Of a stretch of 64,000 nt of DNA, positions 10,060-20,315 are shown in pieces. Source of the stretch: Halochromatium sp. (GTDB lineage Bacteria; Pseudomonadota; Gammaproteobacteria; Chromatiales; Chromatiaceae); the NCBI GenBank assembly GCA_010912705.1, contig POWB01000001.1:347759-411758 (forward strand). The letters are read 5' to 3'. The position numbers were made by a program, and so were the translations under genes. Under the pieces are notes generated by a model. The model was not told the DNA's origin. It saw nothing but the letters and a program-made list of their open reading frames with translations, and ran no database searches. Numbering within the stretch: the stretch's first letter is position 1; every line of letters begins with the position of its first letter.

Positions 10060-12311
10060 GCCCGGCGCAGACCGATACCACAGGCGCACCAGAGCAGCGC
10101 ATACCGGGCAAGGTCATCATGCCGCTGTTATCGTTACAGCGGCATTGGCTGAAGTCGATTATTGTCTTTTCTTTGATCGCTGGTATTGGCTTGCCCGTGG
10201 CATGGAAAAAAGGGACGGCGAGTTATTATTCTGAGGCGGTGATTCAGATCAACTATCGCTACGCACCCAATCTGCGCACCATCCAAGAGATCGAAACCCG
10301 ATCCGTCAGTGAGTATAATCGCCTTGCTCAGCAGCAGATGCGAACCATGACCCGCTTCGATGTGCTCAAGCGCGCTCTTGACAGTTTAGGAGATAAACGA
10401 TGGTACTGGCAAAAGCCGGATGAGTCAGAGCAAAGAGCCATACAACGGCTCTCTTGGTCCCTACAAATCAAGGCCGTCCACGACACCTATCTGATAACAA
10501 TCGGACTCTGGGATGAAGACCCTAAAGTCATTCCCGTTATTGTCAATGCGGTCGTAGAAAGTTACCTCAAGGCCGCTCGCGAGGAGATCTTTTTTGGGGA
10601 GAGCCTAAGGCTCGAGAACCTCGACAATCGACGTCAAGAGCATGATGTCAGGATTGCTCAGCTTTCTAAAGAACTCGAGAGCACGGCCAAGAAACTAGGA
10701 CTCATGACCTTTGAAGAAGGCATGCAGAATCCCTATGACCGTATTTTAGTCGATATGACCAGCGCGCTTTCGCAGGCCACTGAACGGCGAGTCACGGCTG
10801 AGGCTGAACTCGAGGCGTTGACAGGAAAACATGAACGACTCCTCAAGCTCTCTGTGGATGCGGAAGCACAAAAGCTCACAGCCAGTGATCGTCCTCTCGG
10901 TGACCTTCGAGCCTATCTCTACCAGCGCCGCGCTCAGCTTATTCAAACCATGTCTGGACTGAAACCGACGCATCCTGGTCGGCAGGCCGATGAGCTCGAG
11001 ATCGAGCAAATCAATCAAGAGATCGAGATGGCAACTAAGGATAAATTTGCTGAGATCAAGTCCATTCTTGATGAGCGACGACGCGCCGACATGCGCGCTG
11101 AGATGGCTGCATTTGAGGCCAAGGCTGAAGAGGCTCAGCAAATTGAGCAGGCGCTCCAAGCACGCGTCGATGAGCGGACACGAGAAGTCGAAAACTTTAT
11201 GCAAGTCTACAATCAAGGATTGCGGATCAAGGAGGAGCTCGAGCGTCAGCGGCGTCAGCTCACACTCATCCTTGACCGCATTGATGAGATCAAGATCGAG
11301 GAGAATGCTCCCGGTTATGTCAGACTGATCTCTCTAGCTGAGGTACCACTGCGACCTGCATCCGGTGGGCGCAAGAAGATCTTCATCCTTTTTCTTATTG
11401 TCGCTGGCGGTGCGGCTCTAGTCCTTCCGCTTGCACTTGACTTTCTTGATAGCCGTATTCGCACACCGATCGACCTGCATCGTATTCTTGGCTTTGCGCC
11501 GAACTCTTGGCTGCCTGTAATTCAAGATGAAGATGCGCGGATCTTATTCGATCAACAGATGGAGCGTCTTGCTATCTCCATCTTCCGTGACATCAATCAG
11601 AGCGATGCCGCCTCGAGCTTCTTCGTCACCGCTATCCTTCCGGGCGTTGGCAAGACATTTGTCATCTATCAGCTTGCGGATCATTTGCAGCGACTGGGCA
11701 TCAACACCCTCGTTTTATCTTGCGACCCTTCAAATCGCAGTGCTGCGCTGGAAGCGGCAGCGCGTGAGATCGATTACAACAATCTCACTAAGCGAAAACA
11801 GGCTGACAAGACAGACCAGAATCAAAAGCTTGAACCACAGTTAAGCTCAGCACCCGCATCGCCTGGACTCATGGAACTGATGCGTGATACCGCCGAGCTC
11901 GATCAAGTGATCATTCGCAGAGGATCTGAGGATGCAGATTGGATTGGTTTCGGTCGCTATGCCGACGCTGAAGAACTCGCGAATATTGTACGCTTTAGGC
12001 AGGTTCTTGACGACATCCAGAAGCAGTACCGGCTCGTCTTGATCGATGGCCCCGCAATCCTCTTATCGGCGAGCGCTGAGGCCATTGCCGGCATTTGCTA
12101 TGGGACACTAATCATCGTTGATTCAATCGATACCCCCGTCAGGCAGCTCAAGCGCGCACTTCGCATCATTGAGCGCGCCTCACCCGAGGTGGTCGGCGCT
12201 GTGCTCAATCATGCGCCTTTGTTCAAGCGCAGCGGCTATTTTAGTCAGCTAGCAAAATCTCTGGCACGCTACCGCTCAGAGCAAACCGACGCTGCGAGCA
12301 ACAGGAGCTAA
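10056..12311 (+). CDS. Wzc-like polysaccharide co-polymerase with BY-kinase-type ATPase domain
   Basis: Controls chain length and export of the polymer. A first membrane helix lies near residues 30-48, a long charged coiled-coil periplasmic region spans about 185-425, and a second helix is near 440-462. A cytoplasmic P-loop domain follows at about 500-735. The Walker A is PGVGKTF (near 529) instead of the usual PGEGKS(T), the Walker A' region is LSCDPSNRS, and the Walker B is VLIDGP near 659. Only two tyrosines occur in the last 25 residues, so the C-terminal tyrosine cluster of classical BY-kinases is weak or absent and tyrosine-kinase activity is uncertain. It starts with GTG, overlapping the flippase stop. 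Confidence 0.83.
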   Translation: MSPAQTDTTGAPEQRIPGKVIMPLLSLQRHWLKSIIVFSLIAGIGLPVAWKKGTASYYSEAVIQINYRYAPNLRTIQEIETRSVSEYNRLAQQQMRTMTRFDVLKRALDSLGDKRWYWQKPDESEQRAIQRLSWSLQIKAVHDTYLITIGLWDEDPKVIPVIVNAVVESYLKAAREEIFFGESLRLENLDNRRQEHDVRIAQLSKELESTAKKLGLMTFEEGMQNPYDRILVDMTSALSQATERRVTAEAELEALTGKHERLLKLSVDAEAQKLTASDRPLGDLRAYLYQRRAQLIQTMSGLKPTHPGRQADELEIEQINQEIEMATKDKFAEIKSILDERRRADMRAEMAAFEAKAEEAQQIEQALQARVDERTREVENFMQVYNQGLRIKEELERQRRQLTLILDRIDEIKIEENAPGYVRLISLAEVPLRPASGGRKKIFILFLIVAGGAALVLPLALDFLDSRIRTPIDLHRILGFAPNSWLPVIQDEDARILFDQQMERLAISIFRDINQSDAASSFFVTAILPGVGKTFVIYQLADHLQRLGINTLVLSCDPSNRSAALEAAAREIDYNNLTKRKQADKTDQNQKLEPQLSSAPASPGLMELMRDTAELDQVIIRRGSEDADWIGFGRYADAEELANIVRFRQVLDDIQKQYRLVLIDGPAILLSASAEAIAGICYGTLIIVDSIDTPVRQLKRALRIIERASPEVVGAVLNHAPLFKRSGYFSQLAKSLARYRSEQTDAASNRS

Positions 12312-12316
12312 GCGCC

Positions 12317-13432
12317 ATGATGGAAATTCCACCGTCAAAACCATCCGGCTCGCCGATTCCGCTGCTATATGTCCTTCACAGCGGCAATCTCTACGGCACC
12401 GAGCGGATGGCGATTGCCACCGCCATTCGTCTCCGACATGATTTCCAGACCACCCTCGTTGCACCTCCTGGACCCGCATTGGATACGGCAGCAGCCCAGG
12501 GGCTTCAGGTACAGCCGTTCGCCGGGGCCAAGTCACTCGCCCCGATCATCCGTCGTTTCCTTGATCAGGATAACCAACAGATCCCAAGTCGCGACCCGCG
12601 CCGGGTCTTCGTGGCCACCGGTGTCAGCCACTCGCTGTTGTTTTGGGCGCTCAGTCGATTCTCTCGGCGGCGCTGTGCGCATCTGCATCTGGTCCACGGC
12701 GGCACCGATGAGCGCCTGAGCTATGGGCGCAAACGCCTGCTCAATCGCCTCGGGGTCCGGTTCGTCGCCGTCTCCGAGTTCGTGCGCGAACGGCTGCTCG
12801 CACACCAGGTCCGTGATGATCGAATCAGTGTCATCGAGAACTTCCTCGATGACGACTATGCCGCAGCCCTGCCACGTCGGCGCGCAGATCGGCCTTGGGC
12901 GCTTGAGCAGATTCGCATCATCTCCCGCATCGATCCAATCAAGCGCATCGACCTGCTGTTCGCAGCCGTTGATCTCGAGCCAGCGCTGAAGCGCTTCCAG
13001 TTTAAGATCTACGGCGAGGGCTGGGATTACCAGGCTTTGCGTGATCGCGCGCGGGCCGGTTATCCCATGATCGAGCTAGCCGGTTTTAATCCGCAGGCTG
13101 TGGACTGCCTGCGCGAGGCCGATCTGCTCTTGCACCTTTGCCCAGTCGAGCCCTTCGGGCTAGCAATCTTAGAAGCGATGACGGCCGGTGTGCCGGTCCT
13201 GGTACCAGACAGCGGTGGTGCCGGCAGCCTGGTCACTGACGGCGTCTCCGGCTTCCGATTCGCCGCTGATGATCCCAAGGCGCTAGCCGCGCACTTGCTC
13301 GCCATCGGCGCACTTGAGGCATCCAGACTCGAACAGGTGGTGCAGGGTGCGAGGCAGCTCCTCGCCACTCGCTTTGATCCCGCGGCCCGTGCCCAAGATT
13401 ACCGTGACCTTATCCTAAAGGAGCTGCAATGA
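12317..13432 (+). CDS. GT4-family glycosyltransferase
   Basis: The protein has 371 residues with the GT-B fold pattern. An N-terminal acceptor half begins LLYVLHSGNLYGTERMA, and the C-terminal donor half carries the EX7E signature in EPFGLAILEAMTAGVPVL. It probably transfers a hexose or similar sugar to the lipid-linked repeat unit on the cytoplasmic face. AGGAG lies 9 bases before the ATG. The stop overlaps the start of the next glycosyltransferase (ATGA). Confidence 0.85.
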   Translation: MMEIPPSKPSGSPIPLLYVLHSGNLYGTERMAIATAIRLRHDFQTTLVAPPGPALDTAAAQGLQVQPFAGAKSLAPIIRRFLDQDNQQIPSRDPRRVFVATGVSHSLLFWALSRFSRRRCAHLHLVHGGTDERLSYGRKRLLNRLGVRFVAVSEFVRERLLAHQVRDDRISVIENFLDDDYAAALPRRRADRPWALEQIRIISRIDPIKRIDLLFAAVDLEPALKRFQFKIYGEGWDYQALRDRARAGYPMIELAGFNPQAVDCLREADLLLHLCPVEPFGLAILEAMTAGVPVLVPDSGGAGSLVTDGVSGFRFAADDPKALAAHLLAIGALEASRLEQVVQGARQLLATRFDPAARAQDYRDLILKELQ

Positions 13433-14463
13433 GCACTGACCAGCAAGCCCCTGAGCACCAGCAGGCCCCTGCATCGCTTGCGGTGGTCGTGATCGGCCGC
13501 AATGAGGGCCGCCGGCTAACCGCCTGCCTGGAATCGGTGCAGGCGATGGCACCAATCGGCGGCGAGGTCGAGATCCTCTACGTCGACTCAGCCTCGACCG
13601 ACGACAGCATCGAGCGCGCCGAGTCCCTCGGTGTGCGCATAATTCGCGTCCAGCCGCAGCGTCCAACGGCCGCTATCGGCCGCAATGCCGGCTGGCGCGC
13701 GGCCCGAGCACCGCTGATCCTATTCCTCGACGGCGACACGCAGCTTGATCCAGAGTTTGTTAAGCGGGCTTTGCCTGTCTTCGATGACCCTGCTGTTGCT
13801 GGCGTCAGCGGCAACCGCTGGGAGAGCCGTCCGCAGGACTCTTATTACAACCGGGTGCTGGATCTTGACTGGCAAGGCGCGGCAGGCGAGGTCGACTATT
13901 GCGGCGGCGATGCGCTGATCCGGCGCGATGTCTTGGAATCTGTCGATGGCTTCGACGAGACCCTGATAGCCGGCGAAGAGCCAGATCTGTGGCGGCGCAT
14001 CCGCGCCCTAGGTCTCAAAGCTTGGCGGCTTGACATCCCAATGACCAGCCATGACCTGGCAATGACGCGCTGGTCCCAATACTGGCGGCGCACTACCCGC
14101 ACCGGTCATGCCTATGCCGAGGTCTCGGCACGATACCGTGACACTGAGCTGCCGCTGTGGGCGGATACGACGCGGCGCAATCAGATCCATGCCAGTCTCC
14201 TGATTGGCAGCCTCGCGGGGGCTGCACTCTTCGCCTTACTGCTCGCGAGCCCCTGGCCCATCCTCGGCTGGCTGCTATTCCTGCTGATCCTGATCGTCCG
14301 CACAGCCTGGCGTCAGCGTTGGCGCGGCGCTGACGCCTGGACGCTGTTCCTCTACGGCATCCACTCGCACCTACAACAGATCCCGATCTTCATCGGTCAG
14401 CTCGGCTACCTGCGCGACAAGCGTTTTGGCGCACACCGCGGCCTCATCGAGTACAAGCAATGA
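13429..14463 (+). CDS. GT2-family glycosyltransferase with C-terminal membrane helices
   Basis: The 344-residue protein starts with a GT-A nucleotide-binding fold (VVVIGRNEGRRLTACLESV). It has VDSASTDDS as the donor-site acidic segment and LFLDGDTQL as the metal-binding DxD-like motif. Two hydrophobic segments near residues 250-290 anchor it to the inner membrane. AAGGAG sits 5 bases before the ATG, and both ends overlap the neighbouring glycosyltransferase genes by four bases. The acceptor is probably the undecaprenyl-linked EPS repeat unit. Confidence 0.85.
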   Translation: MSTDQQAPEHQQAPASLAVVVIGRNEGRRLTACLESVQAMAPIGGEVEILYVDSASTDDSIERAESLGVRIIRVQPQRPTAAIGRNAGWRAARAPLILFLDGDTQLDPEFVKRALPVFDDPAVAGVSGNRWESRPQDSYYNRVLDLDWQGAAGEVDYCGGDALIRRDVLESVDGFDETLIAGEEPDLWRRIRALGLKAWRLDIPMTSHDLAMTRWSQYWRRTTRTGHAYAEVSARYRDTELPLWADTTRRNQIHASLLIGSLAGAALFALLLASPWPILGWLLFLLILIVRTAWRQRWRGADAWTLFLYGIHSHLQQIPIFIGQLGYLRDKRFGAHRGLIEYKQ

Positions 14464-15752
14464 CAGCCTCCAATAACCCCAGGGCTCAGACGCCGCGCCT
14501 GCTGATGTCGGCCTACCAGTGCGGTCCCGGCATGGGCTCGGTGTCGCAGATCGGCTGGGAATGGTATTCACGCATGGCGCAACGACTGCCAGTCACCCTA
14601 CTGACCCATGTGCGCAACCGCGCTGCTCTCGAGGCACAAGGCGCGCCATTGCCCGGCTCCGAGATCCTCTATATCGATACCGAATGGTTTGCCGGCCCGC
14701 TTTATCGGCTCGCCTCGCGGCTATTCCCAAACAGCCAGCACGCGGTGTTCCTACTCTCGTCGTTGGACTTCTACGTCTACGACCGCGCAGCCCTCAAGCA
14801 GATCAGGCGTCGCCGAGGCGCCACCTCGGGCTGGCCCTGGGATCTGATCCACTGCCCAACCCCGGTCTCGCCCTCGGCGACCTCGATCCTGTATCGGACC
14901 GGCTTACCCCTGGTGCTCGGCCCGCTCAACGGGGGTCTGCAATCTCCGACTAGCTTTCCCGAGTTCATGAAACAGGACGCAGCCTGGCTCTATCCAATCC
15001 GCAACCTCGGGCGGGTTCTCGACGGAATCATGGGAACCACCCGCCACGCCAGCAGAATCCTGGTCGCGACAGCCGCGACCCAAGCTTGGTACCCGCGTCG
15101 CTACCACAACAAATCGGTCTCGATGCTCGAGAACGCCGTTGATCTCGAGCGCTTTCCAGTCCAGCCCTGGCCGGGAGCACCCAGCAACCAGCACCCGCTC
15201 CAGATCCTCTTCGTCGGCCGCTTGGTGCCGTTTAAGGCCATCCCCTTGCTCCTACGCGCCATGCATCGGCTGCACGACCGATGGCCCGTACAGCTGACCA
15301 TTGTTGGTGACGGCCCAATGCGGACACCCTGGGAAGCAGAGGCCCGCGCCCTGGGGCTTAACGATGTCGTCGACTTCGCCGGACAACAGCCACTCGCCGA
15401 GATCCACCGATTCATGGCAAGCGCGCATTGCTTCTGCCTACCCTCGATACGCGAATCCGGCGGCGCGGTGCTGCTCGAAGCAATGGCCTCAGCACGGCCG
15501 GTGATCGCGATCGATTATGGCGGCCCTGCCGAGCTTGTCGACGAGCAGGTGGGGCGCAAGGTTTCGGCCGGGGGTAATGCCGAGGCGATCACTGGCATCG
15601 AAGCAGCGCTCGTCGATCTCGCCGAGCATCCCGAGGACTGGCGCCGACGCGGTGAGGCCGGCAGAGCAAGGGTGGAAGCGCGTTACAGTTGGGAGGCCAA
15701 GATCGAAGCGGCGGTCACCCTCTACCAGGACGTCATCTCGAGCGCGAGATAA
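14460..15752 (+). CDS. GT4-family glycosyltransferase
   Basis: A 430-residue GT-B type protein. The N-terminal half begins LLMSAYQCGPGMGSVSQIGW, typical of a GT4 subgroup common in exopolysaccharide clusters. The donor half has LFVGRLVPFKAI and the EX7E motif ESGGAVLLEAMASARPV followed by GGPAELV. It starts by ATGA overlap with the preceding GT2 gene. The sugar specificity cannot be read from the sequence. Confidence 0.85.
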   Translation: MTASNNPRAQTPRLLMSAYQCGPGMGSVSQIGWEWYSRMAQRLPVTLLTHVRNRAALEAQGAPLPGSEILYIDTEWFAGPLYRLASRLFPNSQHAVFLLSSLDFYVYDRAALKQIRRRRGATSGWPWDLIHCPTPVSPSATSILYRTGLPLVLGPLNGGLQSPTSFPEFMKQDAAWLYPIRNLGRVLDGIMGTTRHASRILVATAATQAWYPRRYHNKSVSMLENAVDLERFPVQPWPGAPSNQHPLQILFVGRLVPFKAIPLLLRAMHRLHDRWPVQLTIVGDGPMRTPWEAEARALGLNDVVDFAGQQPLAEIHRFMASAHCFCLPSIRESGGAVLLEAMASARPVIAIDYGGPAELVDEQVGRKVSAGGNAEAITGIEAALVDLAEHPEDWRRRGEAGRARVEARYSWEAKIEAAVTLYQDVISSAR

Positions 15753-15820
15753 TCAATCCCAAAATACCATCGAAAAGCAGCATGCTGATCGGAAGCCGCC
15801 CCTGCGGTTAGCGTCACACA

Positions 15821-17200
15821 ATGCATATCATCGCGGCTTTTCCCGGACTCATCGCACTGATCGTTGTCCTGCAGCGTGGCTCAGCGTTCGCTTTCTTGAA
15901 TGTCTACTTTCCAGTGGTCATCCTGCTGCCGAGCCATTACCGCTGGTATGCCCCAGGCTTGCCTGATCTCAGCTTTCAACATGCGGCCATCATGCCGATC
16001 GCCCTGATCTGGCTACTCCGCGACTCCAGAACCTATCAGTTCTCGCTGATGGATATCGTGGTGGTGATGTTTGCGTCTTTAATCGGGCTATCAGAATTTA
16101 CTGCATCCGGCTACAAGGACGCACAAAACCTCATCATCGACGTGATCGCATCGATGGTGCTGCCCTACTTTCTGGCCAAGACCCTCATCGTCCCCAATGG
16201 ACTGAGCATTGAGGCCGGAAAGCGAATGGTCATCCTGCTCTTTGCTGTCGCCGTCATCTCATTGTGGGAATTCAAGATGGCCTACACGCCATGGGATCGC
16301 ATCCTGAATCCCTTTTTTCCGGGACAAGATGTCTGGATCACGACCTTCCGCTGGGGCTTTACGCGAGTCGCAGGTCCCTATGGCCATGCCATCCTAGCCG
16401 GAATTATCATGGTCGTCGGCTTTCGCCTACAGCGTTGGCTGCACTGGCGCGGTCACTGGGACGATTTACGCATCTTCGGCAAAAATCAATTCATGGGCTT
16501 CAGCTTCGCCTTCATCATCACCTGGGGCATGGTCGCGGGCGTGATCATGACGATGTGCAAAGGCCCCTGGATTGGGGCCATTGGCGGCGCAGCTGTCATG
16601 GCTGTCGGTCGCTCACGACGGCCTGGACCGACGCTGCTGGTCATCGCGGTACTCGCAATCACCATCAGCATTCCAGGGTTCTTATGGTTAAAATCCTGGG
16701 CCGGAGTCGGTCGAGAGAATGCTAAATCCGTGACCCAGGAGACAGCCGCCTACCGCTGGGAATTGATCGAGACTTATTGGGATGTTGCGCTTGAGCACGC
16801 TTGGCTTGGCTGGGGCAGACACCACTGGCCGAAGGACCCCCGACAGCCTTCCATCGACAACTATTACCTGCTCCTTGCTCTCATGCATGGAATCCTTGCC
16901 CTCTATCTGCTCTGGTTCACCTTTGTCTGGATGTCAGTGCGACTCATGATACGCGGCGTGCGCGCCCCACCCAATTCCGAGATTCGAATCCTGACGTTCA
17001 CACTCGCCTCCGTCTATGCGGTCTACTTCATCTCCTTAGCAACGGTCTACCTAGGGTCGCAAACTGTCCATCTCTTGTTTATCCTTACCGGATGGGCAGA
17101 AGGCGTACTGGTCTACAATATGCGTGAGCCTACAACTGAGGATGCGCCCCTAGTCGTTGAGGATCAGCGGCCTTTCAAATTCAAACGGACTTTGACCTGA
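15821..17200 (+). CDS. O-antigen ligase/Wzy-type polysaccharide polymerase
   Basis: A 459-residue integral membrane protein with about ten hydrophobic segments and a large polar loop in the second half. The loop contains RWELIETYWDVALEHAWLGW, like the Wzy_C/O-antigen ligase signature region. In a Wzx/Wzy system this protein would polymerise repeat units at the periplasmic face. It lies 68 bases after the third glycosyltransferase. No strong ribosome-binding site precedes the ATG. Confidence 0.75.
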   Translation: MHIIAAFPGLIALIVVLQRGSAFAFLNVYFPVVILLPSHYRWYAPGLPDLSFQHAAIMPIALIWLLRDSRTYQFSLMDIVVVMFASLIGLSEFTASGYKDAQNLIIDVIASMVLPYFLAKTLIVPNGLSIEAGKRMVILLFAVAVISLWEFKMAYTPWDRILNPFFPGQDVWITTFRWGFTRVAGPYGHAILAGIIMVVGFRLQRWLHWRGHWDDLRIFGKNQFMGFSFAFIITWGMVAGVIMTMCKGPWIGAIGGAAVMAVGRSRRPGPTLLVIAVLAITISIPGFLWLKSWAGVGRENAKSVTQETAAYRWELIETYWDVALEHAWLGWGRHHWPKDPRQPSIDNYYLLLALMHGILALYLLWFTFVWMSVRLMIRGVRAPPNSEIRILTFTLASVYAVYFISLATVYLGSQTVHLLFILTGWAEGVLVYNMREPTTEDAPLVVEDQRPFKFKRTLT

Positions 17201-17249
17201 ATCGTACGCTGGTAATACAAAACCAACCTTCTGATATAAGAGGAAAAGA

Positions 17250-17858
17250 ATGATGTTCAAATGGGTTAAGAAGGCGTTGAGATGGCTTGCCTTCGAGCAT
17301 GGTATCGCAAAACGACTCTATCGACGTGTATGCCAGCCAACGAGCGAGGAACTCGGCGCTTTCCTAAAACGCCATGGCCGTTTTCATCAGGTTGGAGAGC
17401 ACTTTAGTCTACTCCCCGGAACAAATATCCCTGATCCTCAGTACGTCAGCATTGGCAACAACGTTCAATTCTCACAGTGCTCTGTCTTTGCACACGATGG
17501 CTCTATCGCTATGCTCAACCGTGCTTACGGAGTCAAACTAGATCGCGTTGAAAAGGTCGTCTTCAAAGACAATGTCTATGTCGGACACCAGGCAATCATC
17601 CTCCCGGGAGTCACTATTGGACCTAACGCTGTAGTCGCGGCTGGCGCAGTCGTAAGCAAAGACGTTGCACCAGGTGACATCGTTGCAGGTGTGCCAGCGC
17701 GCGTTGTGGGTCGAGTAGATCAGTTGGTTGATAAACTCACAGAGCAAACCAAGCAACTACCCTGGGCAGACCTCATCGAACAGCGTGAGGGTGGATTCGA
17801 TCCAAACATGGAGCCAGAGCTTGAACGCCGTCGTATCGCCCATTTTTTTGGCTCCTAA
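17250..17858 (+). CDS. Hexapeptide-repeat acyl/acetyltransferase
   Basis: A 202-residue protein with left-handed beta-helix hexapeptide repeats (VSIGNNVQFS, VYVGHQAIILPGVTIGPNAV and onward), ending in the usual GDIVAGVPARVVG motif of CoA-dependent acetyltransferases. The N-terminus has a short helical extension. AGAGGA precedes two consecutive ATGs (17250 and 17253), either of which could be used. It is the last + strand gene of the main operon and probably acetylates a sugar precursor or the repeat unit. Confidence 0.82.
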   Translation: MMFKWVKKALRWLAFEHGIAKRLYRRVCQPTSEELGAFLKRHGRFHQVGEHFSLLPGTNIPDPQYVSIGNNVQFSQCSVFAHDGSIAMLNRAYGVKLDRVEKVVFKDNVYVGHQAIILPGVTIGPNAVVAAGAVVSKDVAPGDIVAGVPARVVGRVDQLVDKLTEQTKQLPWADLIEQREGGFDPNMEPELERRRIAHFFGS

Positions 17859-17908
17859 GTTATCCCCTACAGGCTCTATGATTGCCTACCTTTCTCAACC
17901 CTAAATAA

Positions 17909-19009
17909 CTAGGCTGAATGCGAGCCAATACGCCCACGCAAACGCAATAAAGGCTTCTCCATAAACCTAAAGCTTGCTTCCGCGACCAGCCAACTCAAGA
18001 TGATGACCGTCACTAGTAACAAAGCTTGAGAGAGCGGAGCGTCCGGGCTGATAAGACGGAGTGAAAAATCAAGAACCAGTAAGTGGTAGAGATAGACGCC
18101 ATAACTCACACGCCCAAGTCGACGTAAAGGCGCTAGCTGAAGAAAACCTGCGAAGCCATTATCTTCACGGACAACGGCGGCACTCACCAATAGCGTGAGC
18201 AGCATTTGTATAACCAGCCGATGCATGCCACTGATATCATCATTAGGCATCATCAAGAAGACAAGCAGAGCAATCGCAATAATGATAACCGACCAACGAT
18301 AGCCAAGAATTGATCTAATAAGGGAATATCCCTGAGGTTTGTTCATCAGAAATGCCAAAAAAACACCAAGCACAATAGGGGTGAAGGTCGCTTGCAAAAC
18401 CTCTAGATGCTCAGCATTGGGTATCACTGCCGCAAGCAACCCATCAAGCACCCCAAAATTCACTAATTGATTTAGCACTAAGAAGAAAAGACCAAATACC
18501 GCTAGCCACCTTCCTGACAGCAAAATCATTAAGGGTGGCAGCAAGAGATAAAACTGTTCCTCACATGCCAATGACCAAGCAATACCAAAGACATCTGCAT
18601 CGATCCAATTTGAAGTGTAGGTGAGGTAGAATGGTAACTCTTGCCAGTAGGTCGCCGCCCGCCCTGATTGAGCAAGCACCAGAAAAATAGCCGCATAGAT
18701 ACCTAGAACCAAGTAGTAGGGAGGAAATATCCGTAAAAATCGACGCCAATAGAATCCAGCAAGTGATATTTCGCCCCAACGCTCCCGCTCACGCAATAAT
18801 AGCGTAGGAATCAAGAAGCCACTAATGACAAAAAATAGATCGACGCCGAGAAACCCACGCTGGCCAATTGGGACAGCATCCTGAAGAGGAATCGTGTGAT
18901 GCCAAAGCACGGCCAAAATACTCAATGCCCTCAAGCCATCAAGACTGCCAAAGAATCGCACCGATTGAAAAGTATGATAGGCCGCTGTTGTGTTTTGTGA
19001 TATTTTCAT
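17909..19009 (-). CDS. Acyltransferase family 3 (OafA/YrhL-like) membrane O-acyltransferase
   Basis: A 366-residue membrane protein with about ten helices. Two signatures place it in the family: SLDGLRALSILAVLWHHT, with the conserved His pair, and GVDLFFVISGFLI. Such proteins move acetyl groups across the membrane to decorate O-antigen or EPS sugars. There is no C-terminal SGNH domain, but a separate SGNH hydrolase gene lies at 20.4 kb. It is transcribed against the main operon, convergently with the hexapeptide acetyltransferase. The DNA is visibly AT-richer than the glycosyltransferase genes. Confidence 0.88.
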   Translation of the reverse strand: MKISQNTTAAYHTFQSVRFFGSLDGLRALSILAVLWHHTIPLQDAVPIGQRGFLGVDLFFVISGFLIPTLLLRERERWGEISLAGFYWRRFLRIFPPYYLVLGIYAAIFLVLAQSGRAATYWQELPFYLTYTSNWIDADVFGIAWSLACEEQFYLLLPPLMILLSGRWLAVFGLFFLVLNQLVNFGVLDGLLAAVIPNAEHLEVLQATFTPIVLGVFLAFLMNKPQGYSLIRSILGYRWSVIIIAIALLVFLMMPNDDISGMHRLVIQMLLTLLVSAAVVREDNGFAGFLQLAPLRRLGRVSYGVYLYHLLVLDFSLRLISPDAPLSQALLLVTVIILSWLVAEASFRFMEKPLLRLRGRIGSHSA

Positions 19010-19172
19010 ATTGCTCTGTCGTGCAATGAGCCAACCCGAAATCTAGATATGCTCGCCGCGGATGCAAAATCAGACTATCATAACCCTATTGACTTGCGCC
19101 ACTCTCAATAAATCTCGGCCTACCTAAGGCTCCAAACGACTATCATCGCACCTTGCTAGACTAGCCCAAGAT

Positions 19173-20315
19173 ATGGCCACACAAAAGAGAAGACTAACTG
19201 CGATTGACAAAACGCGTGCTTTCGCAATTTTGTGCATGATCACCATTCATTTCGGACCGGGGGTTTTTGACAGACTCCCAAGTCTCGATTTTCTAATGGA
19301 GCCAGTATTATTTCTGGGAAGGTTTGCAACCACTGCCTTTATTATTGTATTTGGCATCACGATTGGATATATCTATATTGATAAATATATCGCAGCACCA
19401 GGCCCCGTTAGCAAGAAGATCTACGCTCGGGCCCGACTCCTCTTTATTTACGCAATTATCATTTGCATTCCTAACTATATCAACTTAGTTATCCAAGGCG
19501 ACACCAATCCTTCACATTGGCTTTACGGAACCTACAGCATCTTAAACTACTATGCAATCGCTCTGTTCACGCTACCTCTATGGCTAAGGTTTTTAACCAA
19601 AAGTCTTGTGCGCAACAGCCTTATTCTCGGTGCTTCGTTTTGGATACTGGGCTATCTACTACTTCAACTCTGACATTTTGACGACGCTTTAGTGTTTCGC
19701 CGTTATGAAGAATTAGATCTCTACCTACCAGAAAATTCCGACCATCTTGGCATTCTCGAGTACCTACGACTGACTTTCATTTCCGGCCCCTATGCTTATT
19801 TGCAGCTATCAGGGTCAGCAATCCTGGCTATTCTTGCCGGTTACTTCTTGAGGAAGCTCAATAATGCCGGCCGCATCACGGAGATTTCTTATTATCTGAT
19901 ACCAATATCGTTGATACTTACCATATCCGGAGTCGTTTTAGGAATCTATTTCCAAGAGTTCTCTATACATAATGTTGTTGTTGGCGATATCAAAGCCCCA
20001 CCAAGACTTTGGTATTGGCTGTTTTTTGCCGGACCGACGCTGCTTGTTCTACTACTCTTCGTCATCATCGATCTGCGCCCGGAGTCACTGGCTGAACGCG
20101 TAACCTATCCGCTTGCCGTATTCGGCCAAGGCTCGTTGATTATCTATACCGGACACTCTTTCGTATTGCCGATGATTAATTGGCTTGATGTTATCTATCC
20201 AACCGAGGGCTTATTACGTATCCTGATCCCTTTCCTCCTGTTTTTCACTTTCTGCGGCCTGGTTATGATGTATTATCATCGACAAAACAAAGCGTTATTG
20301 ACCACAAGGGCATAA
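19173..20315 (+). pseudogene. Membrane acyltransferase (DUF1624/HGSNAT-like) split by in-frame TGA
   Basis: One reading frame runs from the ATG at 19173 to the stop at 20313-20315, interrupted once by TGA at 19671-19673. The two halves are in the same frame with no shift. The first half begins RLTAIDKTRAFAILCMITIH, like the first helix and catalytic-His region of membrane acyltransferases related to heparan-alpha-glucosaminide N-acetyltransferase. The second half continues with five or six more helices. Together they give 379 residues plus the stop position, a normal family length. A single change (CGA or TGG to TGA) would explain it. Sequencing error, recent mutation or TGA read-through are all possible. 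A GTG at 19692 could restart the second half. Confidence 0.72.
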
